From positions 1-64,000 of the forward strand of contig CAZAJX010000003.1 of the NCBI GenBank assembly GCA_964485815.1: 64,000 bases of DNA, in the 5' to 3' direction. Shown here piece after piece: positions 26,733-36,442 of the stretch. How positions within the stretch are numbered: the stretch's first letter is position 1; every line of letters begins with the position of its first letter. The notes beneath the pieces were generated by a model that saw only the letters and a program-made list of their open reading frames with translations, had not been told where the DNA came from and searched no databases. The position numbers and the translations under genes were made by a program. Source of the DNA: SFLA01 sp964485815 (lineage in GTDB: Bacteria; Bacillota; Clostridia; Oscillospirales; CAG-382).

Positions 26733-27845
26733 ATGGAAAGATTAAAAGGAACAGCCGTTAGTTTATGCGAATTCAATCCGTTTCACTTCGGCCACAAGCA
26801 TCTTTTGGACGAAGCACATAAATTATACCCAATAGTTTTCGGCATTATGAGCGGAAACCTTGTTCAGCGGGGTATCAACGCCTGCGCCGATAAATATCTG
26901 CGTGCTTCCGCCGCCGTGGAGTGCGGGTTTGACGGAGTGTTGGAGCTTCCTTTCCCCTTTTCCTCCCTTTCCGCCCGTGATTTCGCCCGTGCGGGAGTGC
27001 ATATAGCCGAGGAAGCGGGGTTTGAAGCCCTCGTTTTCGGCGCAGAGGACAGAGATGCGGTTCTCCGTGCAAGGGATATTGTATGCGCACCGGATTTTGA
27101 GGAAAAGACCGCCGCCCTCATAAAAACGCAAAAAAATCTTTCATACCCCAAAGCGGCAGAGCTTGTATTGGCGGAAGCGTTGGGAGCGGAAACCGCCCGC
27201 AGTCTTTCAAAGCCCAACAATATTTTGGCTATTGAATATATAAAAGCCGCAAGCAAACGGAATTTATTAAAAATAGAAATCATCCCCCGTTCACCCCTCT
27301 TTTCTTCCGCAGGCTCTTTGCGGTCGGCGGGCGTGCCGAAGGACGGACTCCCCCGTGAAGCCTCGACCTTTTTTGAAAACACCGTATCCGATACCGCCCT
27401 TTACCCCTATTTAAGCGTGGCGGCAAAGCTGTATACGGGAGATAAAGCTATGCTATACGGCATAGACGAGTCCTTGGCAGGGCGCATAACCAAAGCCTGC
27501 CGTGAAAACGGCGGAACTGAGGAAATTATTTCCGCTTGTGTCAGCGCCCACGATACGGTTGCCCGTGTCCGCCGAGCCCTTGTAAGTATACTGTTCGGCA
27601 TAACCAAATACAAGGCTGCGGAAATGCCTTCATACACCACCCTCCTTGCGGCGGGAGAAAAAGGACTTCCCGTAATAAAGCAGATAAGCAAAAATTCCTC
27701 TCTTTCTCTCGTGGTAAAGCCCGCTTCCGTTACGGGCAACAAGCAGTTCGAATCCGCCCTGCGGGCAGAACGGGTGTTGAGAGAGGTGTTCGGCACTCCG
27801 GATCCTCTTTGCCGCACACCCTATATCAAAGGAGCAAACAAATGA
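26733..27845 (+). CDS. tmcAL: tRNA(Met) cytidine acetate ligase TmcAL
   Basis: This enzyme makes N4-acetylcytidine at the wobble base of elongator tRNA-Met from acetate and ATP. The 370-residue protein has the nucleotidyltransferase HxGH motif (HFGH, 18-21) in CEFNPFHFGHKHLL, then GIMSGNLVQRG and LELPFPFSSLSARDFA, all typical of the YlbM family. The start at 26733 is preferred over an ATG five codons upstream because AAGGGA lies at the right distance. The stop overlaps the next gene (ATGA). It lies next to ackA, which makes its acetate substrate. Confidence 0.94.
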   Translation: MERLKGTAVSLCEFNPFHFGHKHLLDEAHKLYPIVFGIMSGNLVQRGINACADKYLRASAAVECGFDGVLELPFPFSSLSARDFARAGVHIAEEAGFEALVFGAEDRDAVLRARDIVCAPDFEEKTAALIKTQKNLSYPKAAELVLAEALGAETARSLSKPNNILAIEYIKAASKRNLLKIEIIPRSPLFSSAGSLRSAGVPKDGLPREASTFFENTVSDTALYPYLSVAAKLYTGDKAMLYGIDESLAGRITKACRENGGTEEIISACVSAHDTVARVRRALVSILFGITKYKAAEMPSYTTLLAAGEKGLPVIKQISKNSSLSLVVKPASVTGNKQFESALRAERVLREVFGTPDPLCRTPYIKGANK

Positions 27846-28774
27846 AGCATCTTTTTATATTAAACCCCGTTGCGGGCAGTAAGGACCGTTCCGGCATTAT
27901 TTCCGAAGCGGTTGAAAAGTTAAATCTGGAAAACAGCGAAAAATACGTTACCGTATGCGCCAAGGACGCTATACGGGAGGTGTGCGAGCAATTAAAAAAC
28001 ACCGATGAACACCTGCGTATTTACGCCTGCGGAGGTGACGGCACCTTTAACGAGGTGGTTACGGGAATTATCCGTTCGGGCAGTAAAAACTGCTCCGTGG
28101 CGGTTGTCCCCACGGGAAGCGGAAACGATTTTATAAAGGCGTTTCCTCAGTATTCCCCGTCGGATTTCCGCGATCTCAAAAGGGTTTCCAAGGGAAATAC
28201 TGTGCCTTTGGACGTAATTTCCGTTACGGATTCGGAAAGCGGCACAGAATACATAAGCGTAAACGTGGCGAGCGCGGGTTTTGATTCCGCGGTGGCAGAC
28301 GGAATGGGCAAATACCGCCGTATTTTGGGCGGAAAAGGCTCTTACAATATGTCCTTGGTGGAGTGCTTTTTAAAGTACGAAAAATACGAATACACCGTCA
28401 TTTGCGATGACGAGGACGTTTTCGGCGGTGCCCACCCCTGTATGTTTGCCCTCGCCGCCAACGGAAATTATTACGGCGGCGCATATAAAGCCGCACCTTA
28501 CGCTAAGGTAAACGATGGATTGATGGATTTTGTCTGTATCGACCGTGTTTCCCGCGCAGGGATTTTAAAGCTGGTAAACATATATAAAAAAGGCGAGCAT
28601 TTTGAAAAAGCGAAGGATATCGTAACCTACCGCCGCTGCAAGAAATTGAAAATATGCTCTCCCAACCGTATCCCCTTCAACGTGGACGGAGAGATAATCT
28701 TAATGCGCGATCCCGAGCTGAGGATATTGGAAAGCGCAGTTGAGTTGGTTTTGCCTAAAGGCAATGAGAAATGA
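27842..28774 (+). CDS. Diacylglycerol/lipid kinase (DagK/YegS family)
   Basis: This 310-residue protein has the catalytic-domain motifs FILNPVAGSKDR, YACGGDGTFNEVVTGI and VVPTGSGNDFIKAF of the diacylglycerol kinase family, and a C-terminal beta domain ending with NVDGEIILMRDP. In Bacillota DgkB recycles diacylglycerol to phosphatidate. The start overlaps the tmcAL stop; AAAGGAG lies 6 bp upstream. Confidence 0.93.
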   Translation: MKHLFILNPVAGSKDRSGIISEAVEKLNLENSEKYVTVCAKDAIREVCEQLKNTDEHLRIYACGGDGTFNEVVTGIIRSGSKNCSVAVVPTGSGNDFIKAFPQYSPSDFRDLKRVSKGNTVPLDVISVTDSESGTEYISVNVASAGFDSAVADGMGKYRRILGGKGSYNMSLVECFLKYEKYEYTVICDDEDVFGGAHPCMFALAANGNYYGGAYKAAPYAKVNDGLMDFVCIDRVSRAGILKLVNIYKKGEHFEKAKDIVTYRRCKKLKICSPNRIPFNVDGEIILMRDPELRILESAVELVLPKGNEK

Positions 28775-28857
28775 TAAATGATGAATGATGAATGATGGTT
28801 GATTTTTGTTCACAGAACAAAAATCTTCCGTAATTTCTCATTCCTCATTCCTCATTA
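28763..28857. repeat. Family A palindromic repeat
   Basis: Left heptamers (AATGAGAAATGATAAATGAT...), central TTTTTGTTC-ACA-GAACAAAAA (28803-28824), right arm CATTCCTCATTCCTCATT that ends on the A-tract of the terminator at 28862. The left arm overlaps the lipid kinase C-terminus. Confidence 0.8.
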
Positions 28858-28889
28858 AAAAAAGAGCAGATATAATCTGCTCTTTTTTA
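28855..28889. terminator. Bidirectional terminator between convergent genes
   Basis: AAGAGCAGAT/ATCTGCTCTT (28862-28884) has an A-tract on the left and Ts on the right, and lies between the lipid kinase (+) and the zinc-ribbon gene (-). Confidence 0.88.
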
Positions 28890-29408
28890 TTACATTAGCA
28901 TCTTCAGCCATTCCGTTATTGCCGCCACAACTGCGGAATAACCGAACACGGCGGATATTCCCACGATACCGCCAACCAGCACCAAAAGGATCACGTGCAG
29001 TATTACCGCACTTAATGCGTGTCTGCGGCGGTTTACCTTTTTGGATGCGCACGCCGTTATAATTGCGATTATAAGACCTATAACGGGGAGCGCAAACAAT
29101 ATCTGGTTTACAAGATATCCGCCCGTGGAAAGGACTGCGTATCTTCCCGTGGGAAGAACGTTATCGCTGTACGAGGTTTTTACCGGCGCTTGCTCCTTTT
29201 CCTCTGCGGGCGCGGGGATAGGGAACGCTTCCGTCTGCTCGGGGGCAGAGAGGGGTGCGGACTCCGCTTCCGTCAGAATTTGCGCTATACTCTCTTCCTT
29301 TTTTTCTTCCTTTACGGGGAGAATTTCGCAAAGAGTTTTTGTTCCGCAGGAGGGGCAGATCGCCACTCCTTCACGAAGTGCGTATCCGCATTGAGGGCAA
29401 TATGTCAT
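28890..29408 (-). CDS. Zinc-ribbon membrane protein
   Basis: This 172-residue protein starts with a double CxxC zinc ribbon (CPQC and CPSC, residues 4-22), continues with an acidic/proline-rich linker (about 30-85), and ends in two hydrophobic segments with a basic SKKVNRRRH loop between them. Many Clostridia have such zinc-ribbon/DUF4190-like proteins of unknown role. It is a single gene 29 bp downstream of the transglutaminase operon. Confidence 0.75.
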   Translation of the reverse strand: MTYCPQCGYALREGVAICPSCGTKTLCEILPVKEEKKEESIAQILTEAESAPLSAPEQTEAFPIPAPAEEKEQAPVKTSYSDNVLPTGRYAVLSTGGYLVNQILFALPVIGLIIAIITACASKKVNRRRHALSAVILHVILLVLVGGIVGISAVFGYSAVVAAITEWLKMLM

Positions 29409-29437
29409 AAAAACCTACTCCTTTTTTCTTAAAAAAA

Positions 29438-31921
29438 TCATTTTTTCGGCGGCTTTGTAAGTAGTCCGTCAAAATAAGCCTTCCGCTTTTTGAATCCCTT
29501 TAAAGTGGTGTAAACGTAATCGTTCAATGCAAGCATATGCTTTCCTGCCGCCGCCAGCTCTTCCTTGGTGCAGACACCGCCGAACTCGGCTTTGCGGAAG
29601 TATTCCATTACAAAAGAGGGATTGGGCATATCGGGTGCAGATCTGCGCACACGCTTTATATATTCGGGATATTTTTCGCCCTTAATGGGGGTAAAGCCTT
29701 TAAGACGCAAAAGCTTTATGTGCTGTGAATGCATCTCGATCAAGCCTTTTTCCGCATCCCCTTCGCCACGGGAGTATTTTTCCCTCGTTTTAAAGGTGTT
29801 TTTGCGCCGTTTTTCGTTGCGGCGGTATATAAGGGCGATAATAAGCGTAACGATTATACCACAGGAAGCGGCACAAATACAATAGATAATCGCTTTTTTA
29901 TTGTTTTTCGGCACGTCTTCGGATATTTCGCCAACACTTTCAACCAAAGAGCTGTTATCGGATACGTCGGAAACCGCAGAGTCTTCGCTTGATTCCTCTT
30001 CGCTGCTCTCGGCTTCGCTTGATTCCTCTTCGCTTATCTCCTCGCTTTCGTCGGCGGAGGGCTCTTCCGTGGAAACCTCCTCGGGGAAATGAGGGCTGTC
30101 AAGCAGAGGACCTTCGGAGCCAATGGAGTTTTGCATAGCGGCGTAGGTCATTTCAAAGGGCACCCAGCCGTAGCCGTAAAGCTCAACCTCGCACCAGGCG
30201 TGGGAGTTGGAATCGTAAATATGTCTGTTTCCGCTGAAGTCCGCGCCTCTGGAAGAATATCCCGTAACGTAACGGGTATTTATACCGATGGAGCGAAGCA
30301 GCAGTGCGGCGGTGGAGGCAAACTGTACGCAGTATCCCTCGCCCGTGTTAAACAGGAAGTTGTATATACTGTCCTTTTCGTGATCGTAATTTTCGTACCG
30401 ATCGGACATCTGGGGGTTCATTGTGTAATATTTTGTTTCGGAAAGGTATATCTGTACGGCTTCGATAGCGTCTATAACCGAATCCTCCGCAGCCAGCCAT
30501 TCATCGTAGGTCTGATAACCGCAGTAGCGCATAAGAAGATCCAGCATAAGGGCACGCAATTCCTTATCCAGCAATTCGTCGCCGGAAATAACAAACTCGG
30601 GGTTTTGGTAATCCATCATACCAAAGGCTTCGTAGCCCCAGTCGATATCGGTGTTTTTGCGCAGATAATCGAACCACTCCACATCGTACTCAAAATCGCT
30701 GAGTCGGTAAGTGTCAGTCGTAACTGCGGGATACCGTTCTACCACACCGTCGCTGTCCAGATCGTAAAATGCTTCATCGTCGCCGTTGGTGATAAGGGTG
30801 CTTCCCGCAGGTATGGCAGGGTAAAGAGGCTTTACCACGCCCGCCACGGTAACAAAGCTTCGTATGACATCCGTGCTGTCGGTTCTGTCCTGCGTGTCCG
30901 CAAGAAACCTGAAAGCATCATCTGTCAGATCCGTAGAGGTTGAAGTAGACAAAGTCCAGGAGTTGTTGCCGTATTCGTAGTGTATACGGCGGCGGAGGAA
31001 CATATCGCCGCTGTCATCGGCGCCGGACACGATATATAAAAGCACGTTATCAAACTCTATATCCTCAAGGTCGGTTTTGGATTGCTTTTCCTCAAGGTCG
31101 TTCATAAACTGCTCGTATCCGTCCATAGATACGTCGCTGCTGGCATCCCCGAACCCGCCGGGGGAAACCGTGGGCGGCTTTATACCCGTAAGCTGTGAAA
31201 CCATATTCATTACGGATTTTGAAAACGCCTCGTCGGACGCCACGGGTATAAGCACTATGGCGGCGGCAAGGAAAAACGCCAACGTCTTTACGCCGATTTT
31301 GGTTATGGGTATAACGCTTCCCATAGCCTTTCCGCCTTTGCCCTGCACGGCAACGCACAGCATTGCGGCAATACAAAGGATCATTATGAAAAAGTGTATG
31401 CTTTCGTTTCGCTCAAGGGAAACGAACAGTCCCAGCGTTACCCCGGAGGTAAGCAAAACGGGGACGAGTGCCTTACATCTTAACATAAAGTGGGTAAGCA
31501 GTACTGCGCAGACGGATGCCAGCAGTATTGCAACCAGAGTAAGCTCCCAATCGTGATATGGGATATAGTATTCGGGCTCGAATTTGTATATTTCGGTACC
31601 TATTTTGTTTATCTTGTCCGTTATGGCTTCGCTTAAGGGAATAAAGCATAAAAGGGAAATTCCCGCTCCGCCCAAAGCGAGGGCGGGGTAAACTATCCAT
31701 TCTGCGGAAAACAGAAACGCTGTTCCCGTTGCCGCGATCACCGCCGCGGAAGCGAACCAAACCGTGCCAACGCTTATTTCGGGCAGGATGGTCTGCTCTG
31801 CGTATCCCGCAATTCCGAAAACGGTAACCATACACAGTATAAGGCAGGCGAAAAATCCCATTGCCGAGGATGCGGATTCAAAAATACGGTATTTTCTTGT
31901 TGCATTGGGACGGAAATTCAT
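29438..31921 (-). CDS. Transglutaminase-like membrane protein (TgpA type)
   Basis: This 827-residue protein has about eight N-terminal helices (residues 15-260), an extracellular transglutaminase-like domain (about 480-600) with GEGYCVQFASTAALLLRSIG (catalytic Cys) and SNSHAWCEVELYGYGW (catalytic His), then a Ser/Glu-rich linker, one more helix and a basic cytoplasmic tail. In the place of the usual Asp of the triad the sequence reads WVPFEMTY. TgpA-type proteins sit with MoxR and DUF58 genes, as here, and may crosslink or cleave surface proteins. The start overlaps the DUF58 stop by 4 bp. Confidence 0.9.
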   Translation of the reverse strand: MNFRPNATRKYRIFESASSAMGFFACLILCMVTVFGIAGYAEQTILPEISVGTVWFASAAVIAATGTAFLFSAEWIVYPALALGGAGISLLCFIPLSEAITDKINKIGTEIYKFEPEYYIPYHDWELTLVAILLASVCAVLLTHFMLRCKALVPVLLTSGVTLGLFVSLERNESIHFFIMILCIAAMLCVAVQGKGGKAMGSVIPITKIGVKTLAFFLAAAIVLIPVASDEAFSKSVMNMVSQLTGIKPPTVSPGGFGDASSDVSMDGYEQFMNDLEEKQSKTDLEDIEFDNVLLYIVSGADDSGDMFLRRRIHYEYGNNSWTLSTSTSTDLTDDAFRFLADTQDRTDSTDVIRSFVTVAGVVKPLYPAIPAGSTLITNGDDEAFYDLDSDGVVERYPAVTTDTYRLSDFEYDVEWFDYLRKNTDIDWGYEAFGMMDYQNPEFVISGDELLDKELRALMLDLLMRYCGYQTYDEWLAAEDSVIDAIEAVQIYLSETKYYTMNPQMSDRYENYDHEKDSIYNFLFNTGEGYCVQFASTAALLLRSIGINTRYVTGYSSRGADFSGNRHIYDSNSHAWCEVELYGYGWVPFEMTYAAMQNSIGSEGPLLDSPHFPEEVSTEEPSADESEEISEEESSEAESSEEESSEDSAVSDVSDNSSLVESVGEISEDVPKNNKKAIIYCICAASCGIIVTLIIALIYRRNEKRRKNTFKTREKYSRGEGDAEKGLIEMHSQHIKLLRLKGFTPIKGEKYPEYIKRVRRSAPDMPNPSFVMEYFRKAEFGGVCTKEELAAAGKHMLALNDYVYTTLKGFKKRKAYFDGLLTKPPKK

Positions 31922-33180
31922 ACCTTTCCTCCCTTCTCTGCCAAGGAAAATCCTATGATAATTCCTGCGCTTTCCAGCTTTTTAATTATATTTTCGTCGG
32001 TTATGGGAGCCTCTCCCTCGGGAGCGCACACCATTACCGCAATACCCTTTATATTGGGTGCTTCGGTCTGCAGAGCGATTATCTGAGCGGCGGTGTCCTC
32101 GTTAACGGCGGCTGTAACCAGCGTTACCGCGTCCGCCTCGCCGATAATGACGGGGTCTATACGTTTACCCGTACCAAGGGGTATGTATCCGCTTTTGCAA
32201 AGGGAAATAAAGCTTTCCTCCATAGAAGCGGTCACGCCTATATCCTCTTTTCCGTCCCGCCAACCCAGCAAAACGCTGTCCCCCTCCGATGAAAGGGATA
32301 AGCACAGCCCGTAGGCGGTTTCCATAACCGCATCCAAAAGGGCGGGGTTTTTATCCTTTTTGTTTTCCGTGCCGCAGGCAAGGTAATCTCCCGTATCGCA
32401 AAGCACGCACTGGCACTTTTCCTTGGGAGAAGCAAAGCGGATTATCTGCAGCTCTTCTTCCCTTGCGCTTCTTTTCCAGTGAATGTCCTTAAGACTGTCG
32501 CCGGGAACGTAATCTGCGATCTCGAACACCTCGTCACGATCATCGCCGCGGCGGTTTCTGTCCGCCCCTTCGCCCATACCCGTGTTTATTCGGAGCTGTT
32601 CCGTCTTTCTGCCCTCTACGGGGATTACGGGCATATCTACCCTGAATTCCGCATTGCTCACTATCCTGAACAAGCCCAGCGGGTCGTGGACGGAAAGCTT
32701 TTTACAGCATACGGTAAATCTTCCCGCCAGCCCGAAGGACACCTGTTTTACGGCTGTTACCGCCCGCATTCCACCCATAGTTACACCCGTCTTGTTCTTG
32801 ACGGGGATACGGGTATAAGCGTACCCGTCCTTTTCCTCTTTGGGAAGATACAGCGCCGCCGTAAGTCCGGGGAGGGGAATGGGGAAATAATTGTATACTG
32901 TAAGGGTCGCGTAGGCGCTTTCGCCCTTGCGCAGGAATTGCTTATCAAAGCTCAATTCCGCGCTTATTCCGCAAAAGCATATAAAGGCGTAAATAAGTGA
33001 TATAACGGGAAGCACCATCAAGAAGGTGGCAGCTATTCCCATAGGTGTGTTTTTACGGATTATGGCATAACAGCAAAGCCCGAACACCGCCGCCCCGTAA
33101 AAGGGGAACAAAAGGGTGGGCACGGGGTAAAAGGGTTGTTTTATAAGCCGTGTTTCACCAAACTTTTCGCTTTTTTTCAT
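31918..33180 (-). CDS. DUF58 domain membrane protein
   Basis: This 420-residue protein has two N-terminal helices (about 20-70) and a DUF58 region with the signature YVPGDSLKDIHWKRSAREEEL-like block near residue 230, part of a von Willebrand A-like fold. It is the usual partner of MoxR ATPases and transglutaminase-like proteins. It overlaps both neighbours by 4 bp. Confidence 0.92.
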   Translation of the reverse strand: MKKSEKFGETRLIKQPFYPVPTLLFPFYGAAVFGLCCYAIIRKNTPMGIAATFLMVLPVISLIYAFICFCGISAELSFDKQFLRKGESAYATLTVYNYFPIPLPGLTAALYLPKEEKDGYAYTRIPVKNKTGVTMGGMRAVTAVKQVSFGLAGRFTVCCKKLSVHDPLGLFRIVSNAEFRVDMPVIPVEGRKTEQLRINTGMGEGADRNRRGDDRDEVFEIADYVPGDSLKDIHWKRSAREEELQIIRFASPKEKCQCVLCDTGDYLACGTENKKDKNPALLDAVMETAYGLCLSLSSEGDSVLLGWRDGKEDIGVTASMEESFISLCKSGYIPLGTGKRIDPVIIGEADAVTLVTAAVNEDTAAQIIALQTEAPNIKGIAVMVCAPEGEAPITDENIIKKLESAGIIIGFSLAEKGGKV

Positions 33181-34139
33181 ATTCTGCCTTTTCCGCGGTG
33201 GGGGATATCCGTTTCCTTAAGAATAGCGTTCAGAACGTCCTCTACGCTGAGGAACTGTCTTTTTGCCTCCTGAGAAAGAGTAATTCTGTGGTTTATGCAG
33301 GGAACGAACATGGCGTGAATATCCTCGGGCAAAACGTAATCTCTGCCCTGCAGGTAAGCGTATGCCTTTGCAAGGCGCACTACCATTACGCTTCCGCGGG
33401 GAGATGCGCCCAGAGATATGTATTTGTTGTTACGGGTGGCGGTTATGAGTGAAACCGCGTATTTGTATATCTCCTCGTCCACCGTAACCTTTTTTACTTC
33501 CTCACGCATAGCCAGAATAGACTCCGCATCCGTTACGGGAGTAAGTGTGGGCAGGGTGTTTTCGTGGGTCATACCTGCGGCAATACGCATTTCCGCCTCA
33601 AAGGTGGGGTAGCCCATGGAAAATCTCATACAAAATCTGTCAACCTGGGCTTCGGGCAGGGGATACGTACCTACAAATCCCATAGGGTTCTGGGTTGCAA
33701 TAACCGTAAACACCTTGGGGAGAGGGTGTATCTCGCCGTCAACGGTGACGGTGCCTTCGTTCATACATTCAAGGAGCGCAGACTGTGTCTTGGGGGATGC
33801 GCGGTTTATTTCGTCGCCCAAGAAAATATCCGTGCTTACCGCGCCGGGGCGGAACACAAAATCGCCGGAGCGTTTGTCAAACATATTAAATCCGGTTATA
33901 TCGGAAGGGGTTACGTCGGGAGTAAACTGTATACGGGTGTAATCCAGACCCGAAAGTCTTGCCAAAGCGGAAGCAAGGGTGGTCTTACCCACGCCGGGCA
34001 CGTCCTCGATCAGCACGTGTCCCCCTGCGAGAAATGCGGTAACCAGCAGCACCGCTTCCTTTTCCTTGCCCAGAACCGCCTTAAAAAGACCTTTCGTAAG
34101 GGCTTTTGCCTGCTCGTGTCCGTTTGTTAATTGTGACAT
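33177..34139 (-). CDS. MoxR-family AAA+ ATPase
   Basis: This 320-residue ATPase has Walker A DVPGVGKTTLASAL (about 43-56), Walker B DIFLGDEINRASPKTQSALLE and sensor IATQNPMGFVGTYPLPEAQ. MoxR proteins act as chaperone-like ATPases for the assembly of partner DUF58/VWA proteins. AGGAGGCACATTA precedes the start. Confidence 0.95.
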   Translation of the reverse strand: MSQLTNGHEQAKALTKGLFKAVLGKEKEAVLLVTAFLAGGHVLIEDVPGVGKTTLASALARLSGLDYTRIQFTPDVTPSDITGFNMFDKRSGDFVFRPGAVSTDIFLGDEINRASPKTQSALLECMNEGTVTVDGEIHPLPKVFTVIATQNPMGFVGTYPLPEAQVDRFCMRFSMGYPTFEAEMRIAAGMTHENTLPTLTPVTDAESILAMREEVKKVTVDEEIYKYAVSLITATRNNKYISLGASPRGSVMVVRLAKAYAYLQGRDYVLPEDIHAMFVPCINHRITLSQEAKRQFLSVEDVLNAILKETDIPHRGKGRI

Positions 34140-34158
34140 TAATGTGCCTCCTGTGTCA

Positions 34159-35211
34159 TTAAACCTTTTTTGCGTGTCTTACCTTTAAAACAACTGCCAG
34201 AATTATGTGAATGATTATGAATACCACGCCTACCGATGCGGCGATAATGCCCGCTTTAAGAATAGGCTCGAAAATTACGGATAAAACTGTCCTTGCCACC
34301 GTCATCATCGTGGCGGGCATAGGTATCTGCGCGATCACAAATTCGGTAATGGTGGAGGAAAGGGCAAATACTGCGGTAAGCGCTCCGCCCAAAAGAAGCG
34401 CGGGCATACCGGAGAATACGAACACCGCTTCCTTTCTGCGCAGGAAGGGGATCATAAGCAAAATACATACTGCGCAGACGGCAAAGCAGGCTATGGGGAT
34501 ATAGGGGCTTATCACCACGTTAACGGTGGTCATGGTAGTCTTTACCGCGGGGTTGGCAAGAACCTCGGTCGCCGCCTGATTAATGGTTTCGGTGTGCTCC
34601 TCCAGCACCCCTTCTATCTGCTCAAGGTCCGCGTCGGTTATCTCGTATCCCGTTGCATCGTAAATATTCTGCTTGTTGTCCTCAACCAGAACTATTATCT
34701 GCTCGGGTGTTATTTCAAAGCTTTCGGCATTTCCCATAAGGTAATCCTGCGCCTGATCCAGCAGATTCTTCATCGCATCGTTAAGTCCTGCGTTTTCCGC
34801 AAAAGCACGTATCTCATCGGTGGTCATGGAAGCGAGGGTTTCGTTGCCTGAGGATTTGAGCACCTCTTCTACCTTTTCCACAACCGTAGTACCGCCTATT
34901 TCAAGGGAGAGCACGTCGGTCTTTTCCACAACTGTATGTACTATATCGCCTGCAACGGCGTTTCTCAAAAGCAAAAATCCCGTTCCTGCGGCGGCGGAAA
35001 CAAATACTCCGAACGCTAAAATTAAGCAAAGAGTCACGCCCCACCAGGAATTTCTGCGGCGGCGCTTTTTTGCGGGAGCCTTCTTGGGCGCGTTAACTTC
35101 GGGCGCGTTAACTTCGGGCGCGTTAACTTCGGGCGCACTTACTTCGGGTGCGGTTACTTCGGGTTCGCTTGCTTCGGGGGTCTGTGCGGTTTGGTTAGTA
35201 TCCATTTTCAT
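34159..35211 (-). CDS. Membrane protein with APEV repeats
   Basis: This 350-residue protein is not recognised. Its cytoplasmic N-terminus holds four or five copies of the APEVN/S pentapeptide (residues about 17-41), encoded by 15-bp tandem DNA repeats at 35095-35155, followed by a KKAPAKKRRRR cluster. One helix comes next (about 55-77), then a roughly 140-residue acidic extracellular domain, and then three to four helices at the C-terminus. It lies between glycerate kinase and MoxR, overlaps the former by 4 bp and shares its promoter. Confidence 0.7.
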   Translation of the reverse strand: MKMDTNQTAQTPEASEPEVTAPEVSAPEVNAPEVNAPEVNAPKKAPAKKRRRRNSWWGVTLCLILAFGVFVSAAAGTGFLLLRNAVAGDIVHTVVEKTDVLSLEIGGTTVVEKVEEVLKSSGNETLASMTTDEIRAFAENAGLNDAMKNLLDQAQDYLMGNAESFEITPEQIIVLVEDNKQNIYDATGYEITDADLEQIEGVLEEHTETINQAATEVLANPAVKTTMTTVNVVISPYIPIACFAVCAVCILLMIPFLRRKEAVFVFSGMPALLLGGALTAVFALSSTITEFVIAQIPMPATMMTVARTVLSVIFEPILKAGIIAASVGVVFIIIHIILAVVLKVRHAKKV

Positions 35212-36290
35212 ACCTCGTATATATTTTTTATTTGTTTTCCTGCGTTAATAAGATATTTTCTCGGGTCTGCCATAGTCATCTGCGGGGTAATATCCCCGTG
35301 GGAAAGGGGTATATAAAGGTCTGCTCCCAGATTTTTGCCCTCCCCGGTTATCATACCCGAAACACAGATCACCTTTTTGCCCATTTCCTTTGCAAGCGCC
35401 GTTACACGCAACGGAAGCTTTCCCATTAAAGTCTGGGAGTCCGTCTTACCTTCTCCCGTAATAATTACGTCTGCGCGGGAAATTCTCTCTTTAAGTGAGC
35501 AAAGGTCAGCCAGCACGTCGAACCCGCTTTGTATTTTCGGCTCACATACAGCCATAATTCCACCTGCAAGTCCCCCTGCCGCCCCTGCGCCGGGAATGTG
35601 GGAAATATCCTTTCCCGTAGCGCGGAAAAGTAATTCGGCAAACCGCCGGTGGCTCTTTTCCATACGCACGGCAGTTTCCTTGTCCGCCCCTTTTTGGGGT
35701 GAAAACACCATAGATGCGCCTTTTTCTCCGTGGTACGGGTTGTCCACGTCGCAGGCGAATATAATTTCTGCTTCCTTCAGGAGAGGGGTGAGGTTTTCAA
35801 GGTCAATACCCGTTGCCCATTCTCCCGCCAGGGCGGTAAGTCCTTTTTCACCTTTAATGCGGGCACCCAAGGCGAGCAATGCACCTGCGCCTCCGTCGTT
35901 AACGGCACTGCCTCCGAATCCGATTATCAGCTTTTTGCATCCGTCTTCAAGGGCTTTTTTTACGGTGTGCCCCGTGCCGAAGGAGTTGGCGTATATAATA
36001 TTCGGGTGGTCTGCCCCCACGGTCATAAGTCCGTCCGCCAGCGCGGTTTCGATCACCGCCGTATTGCCTATACGCAGATAGTAAGAGGATATCTCTCTGC
36101 CGTAGCTGTCAAAGGTGGGAAAACATATTCTTTTACCTCCGCAGAGGTATTCGACACATTCGGCAAATCCCTCGCCTCCGTCGGAAAAAGGGACAATCTC
36201 TCCGCTTCCCAAGCCTTCTTTAATAGCGTCGGCGGCGTTTCGGGAGGATATGCTTCCCTTAAAAGAATCGAGTATAAGCAAACAATTCAT
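35208..36290 (-). CDS. Glycerate kinase (GlxK/GarK family)
   Basis: This 360-residue type II glycerate kinase phosphorylates glycerate to 2- or 3-phosphoglycerate. Conserved segments are the N-terminal DSFKGSISSRNAADAI, FSDGGEGFAE, GFGGSAVNDGGAGALLALGA and ITGEGKTDSQTLMGKLP. It is the first gene of a minus-strand operon that otherwise encodes the MoxR/DUF58/transglutaminase set, an odd pairing. AAAGAGGTGG precedes the start. Confidence 0.92.
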   Translation of the reverse strand: MNCLLILDSFKGSISSRNAADAIKEGLGSGEIVPFSDGGEGFAECVEYLCGGKRICFPTFDSYGREISSYYLRIGNTAVIETALADGLMTVGADHPNIIYANSFGTGHTVKKALEDGCKKLIIGFGGSAVNDGGAGALLALGARIKGEKGLTALAGEWATGIDLENLTPLLKEAEIIFACDVDNPYHGEKGASMVFSPQKGADKETAVRMEKSHRRFAELLFRATGKDISHIPGAGAAGGLAGGIMAVCEPKIQSGFDVLADLCSLKERISRADVIITGEGKTDSQTLMGKLPLRVTALAKEMGKKVICVSGMITGEGKNLGADLYIPLSHGDITPQMTMADPRKYLINAGKQIKNIYEV

Positions 36291-36312
36291 CTTTTACCAC
36301 CTCTTTCCTTAT

Positions 36313-36341
36313 ATTATAACATAGAATTAACATATTGTAAA
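36313..36341 (-). promoter_or_regulatory. Promoter of the glycerate kinase operon
   Basis: On the minus strand TTTACA (36341-36336), 17-bp spacer, TATAAT (36318-36313). Confidence 0.8.
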
Positions 36342-36385
36342 CATTTATGCATATCGGGTCATAAAAATTTACATTTGAAAATACG

Positions 36386-36414
36386 TTGACATTTTTATGC
36401 AAACAGCGTATAAT
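36386..36414 (+). promoter_or_regulatory. Promoter of surface protein paralog 1
   Basis: TTGACA (36386-36391), 17-bp spacer, TATAAT (36409-36414), about 190 bp before the start codon. A family A repeat lies within the leader. Confidence 0.8.
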
Positions 36415-36442
36415 TATAGCACATAAAATAATGACACAGGGC

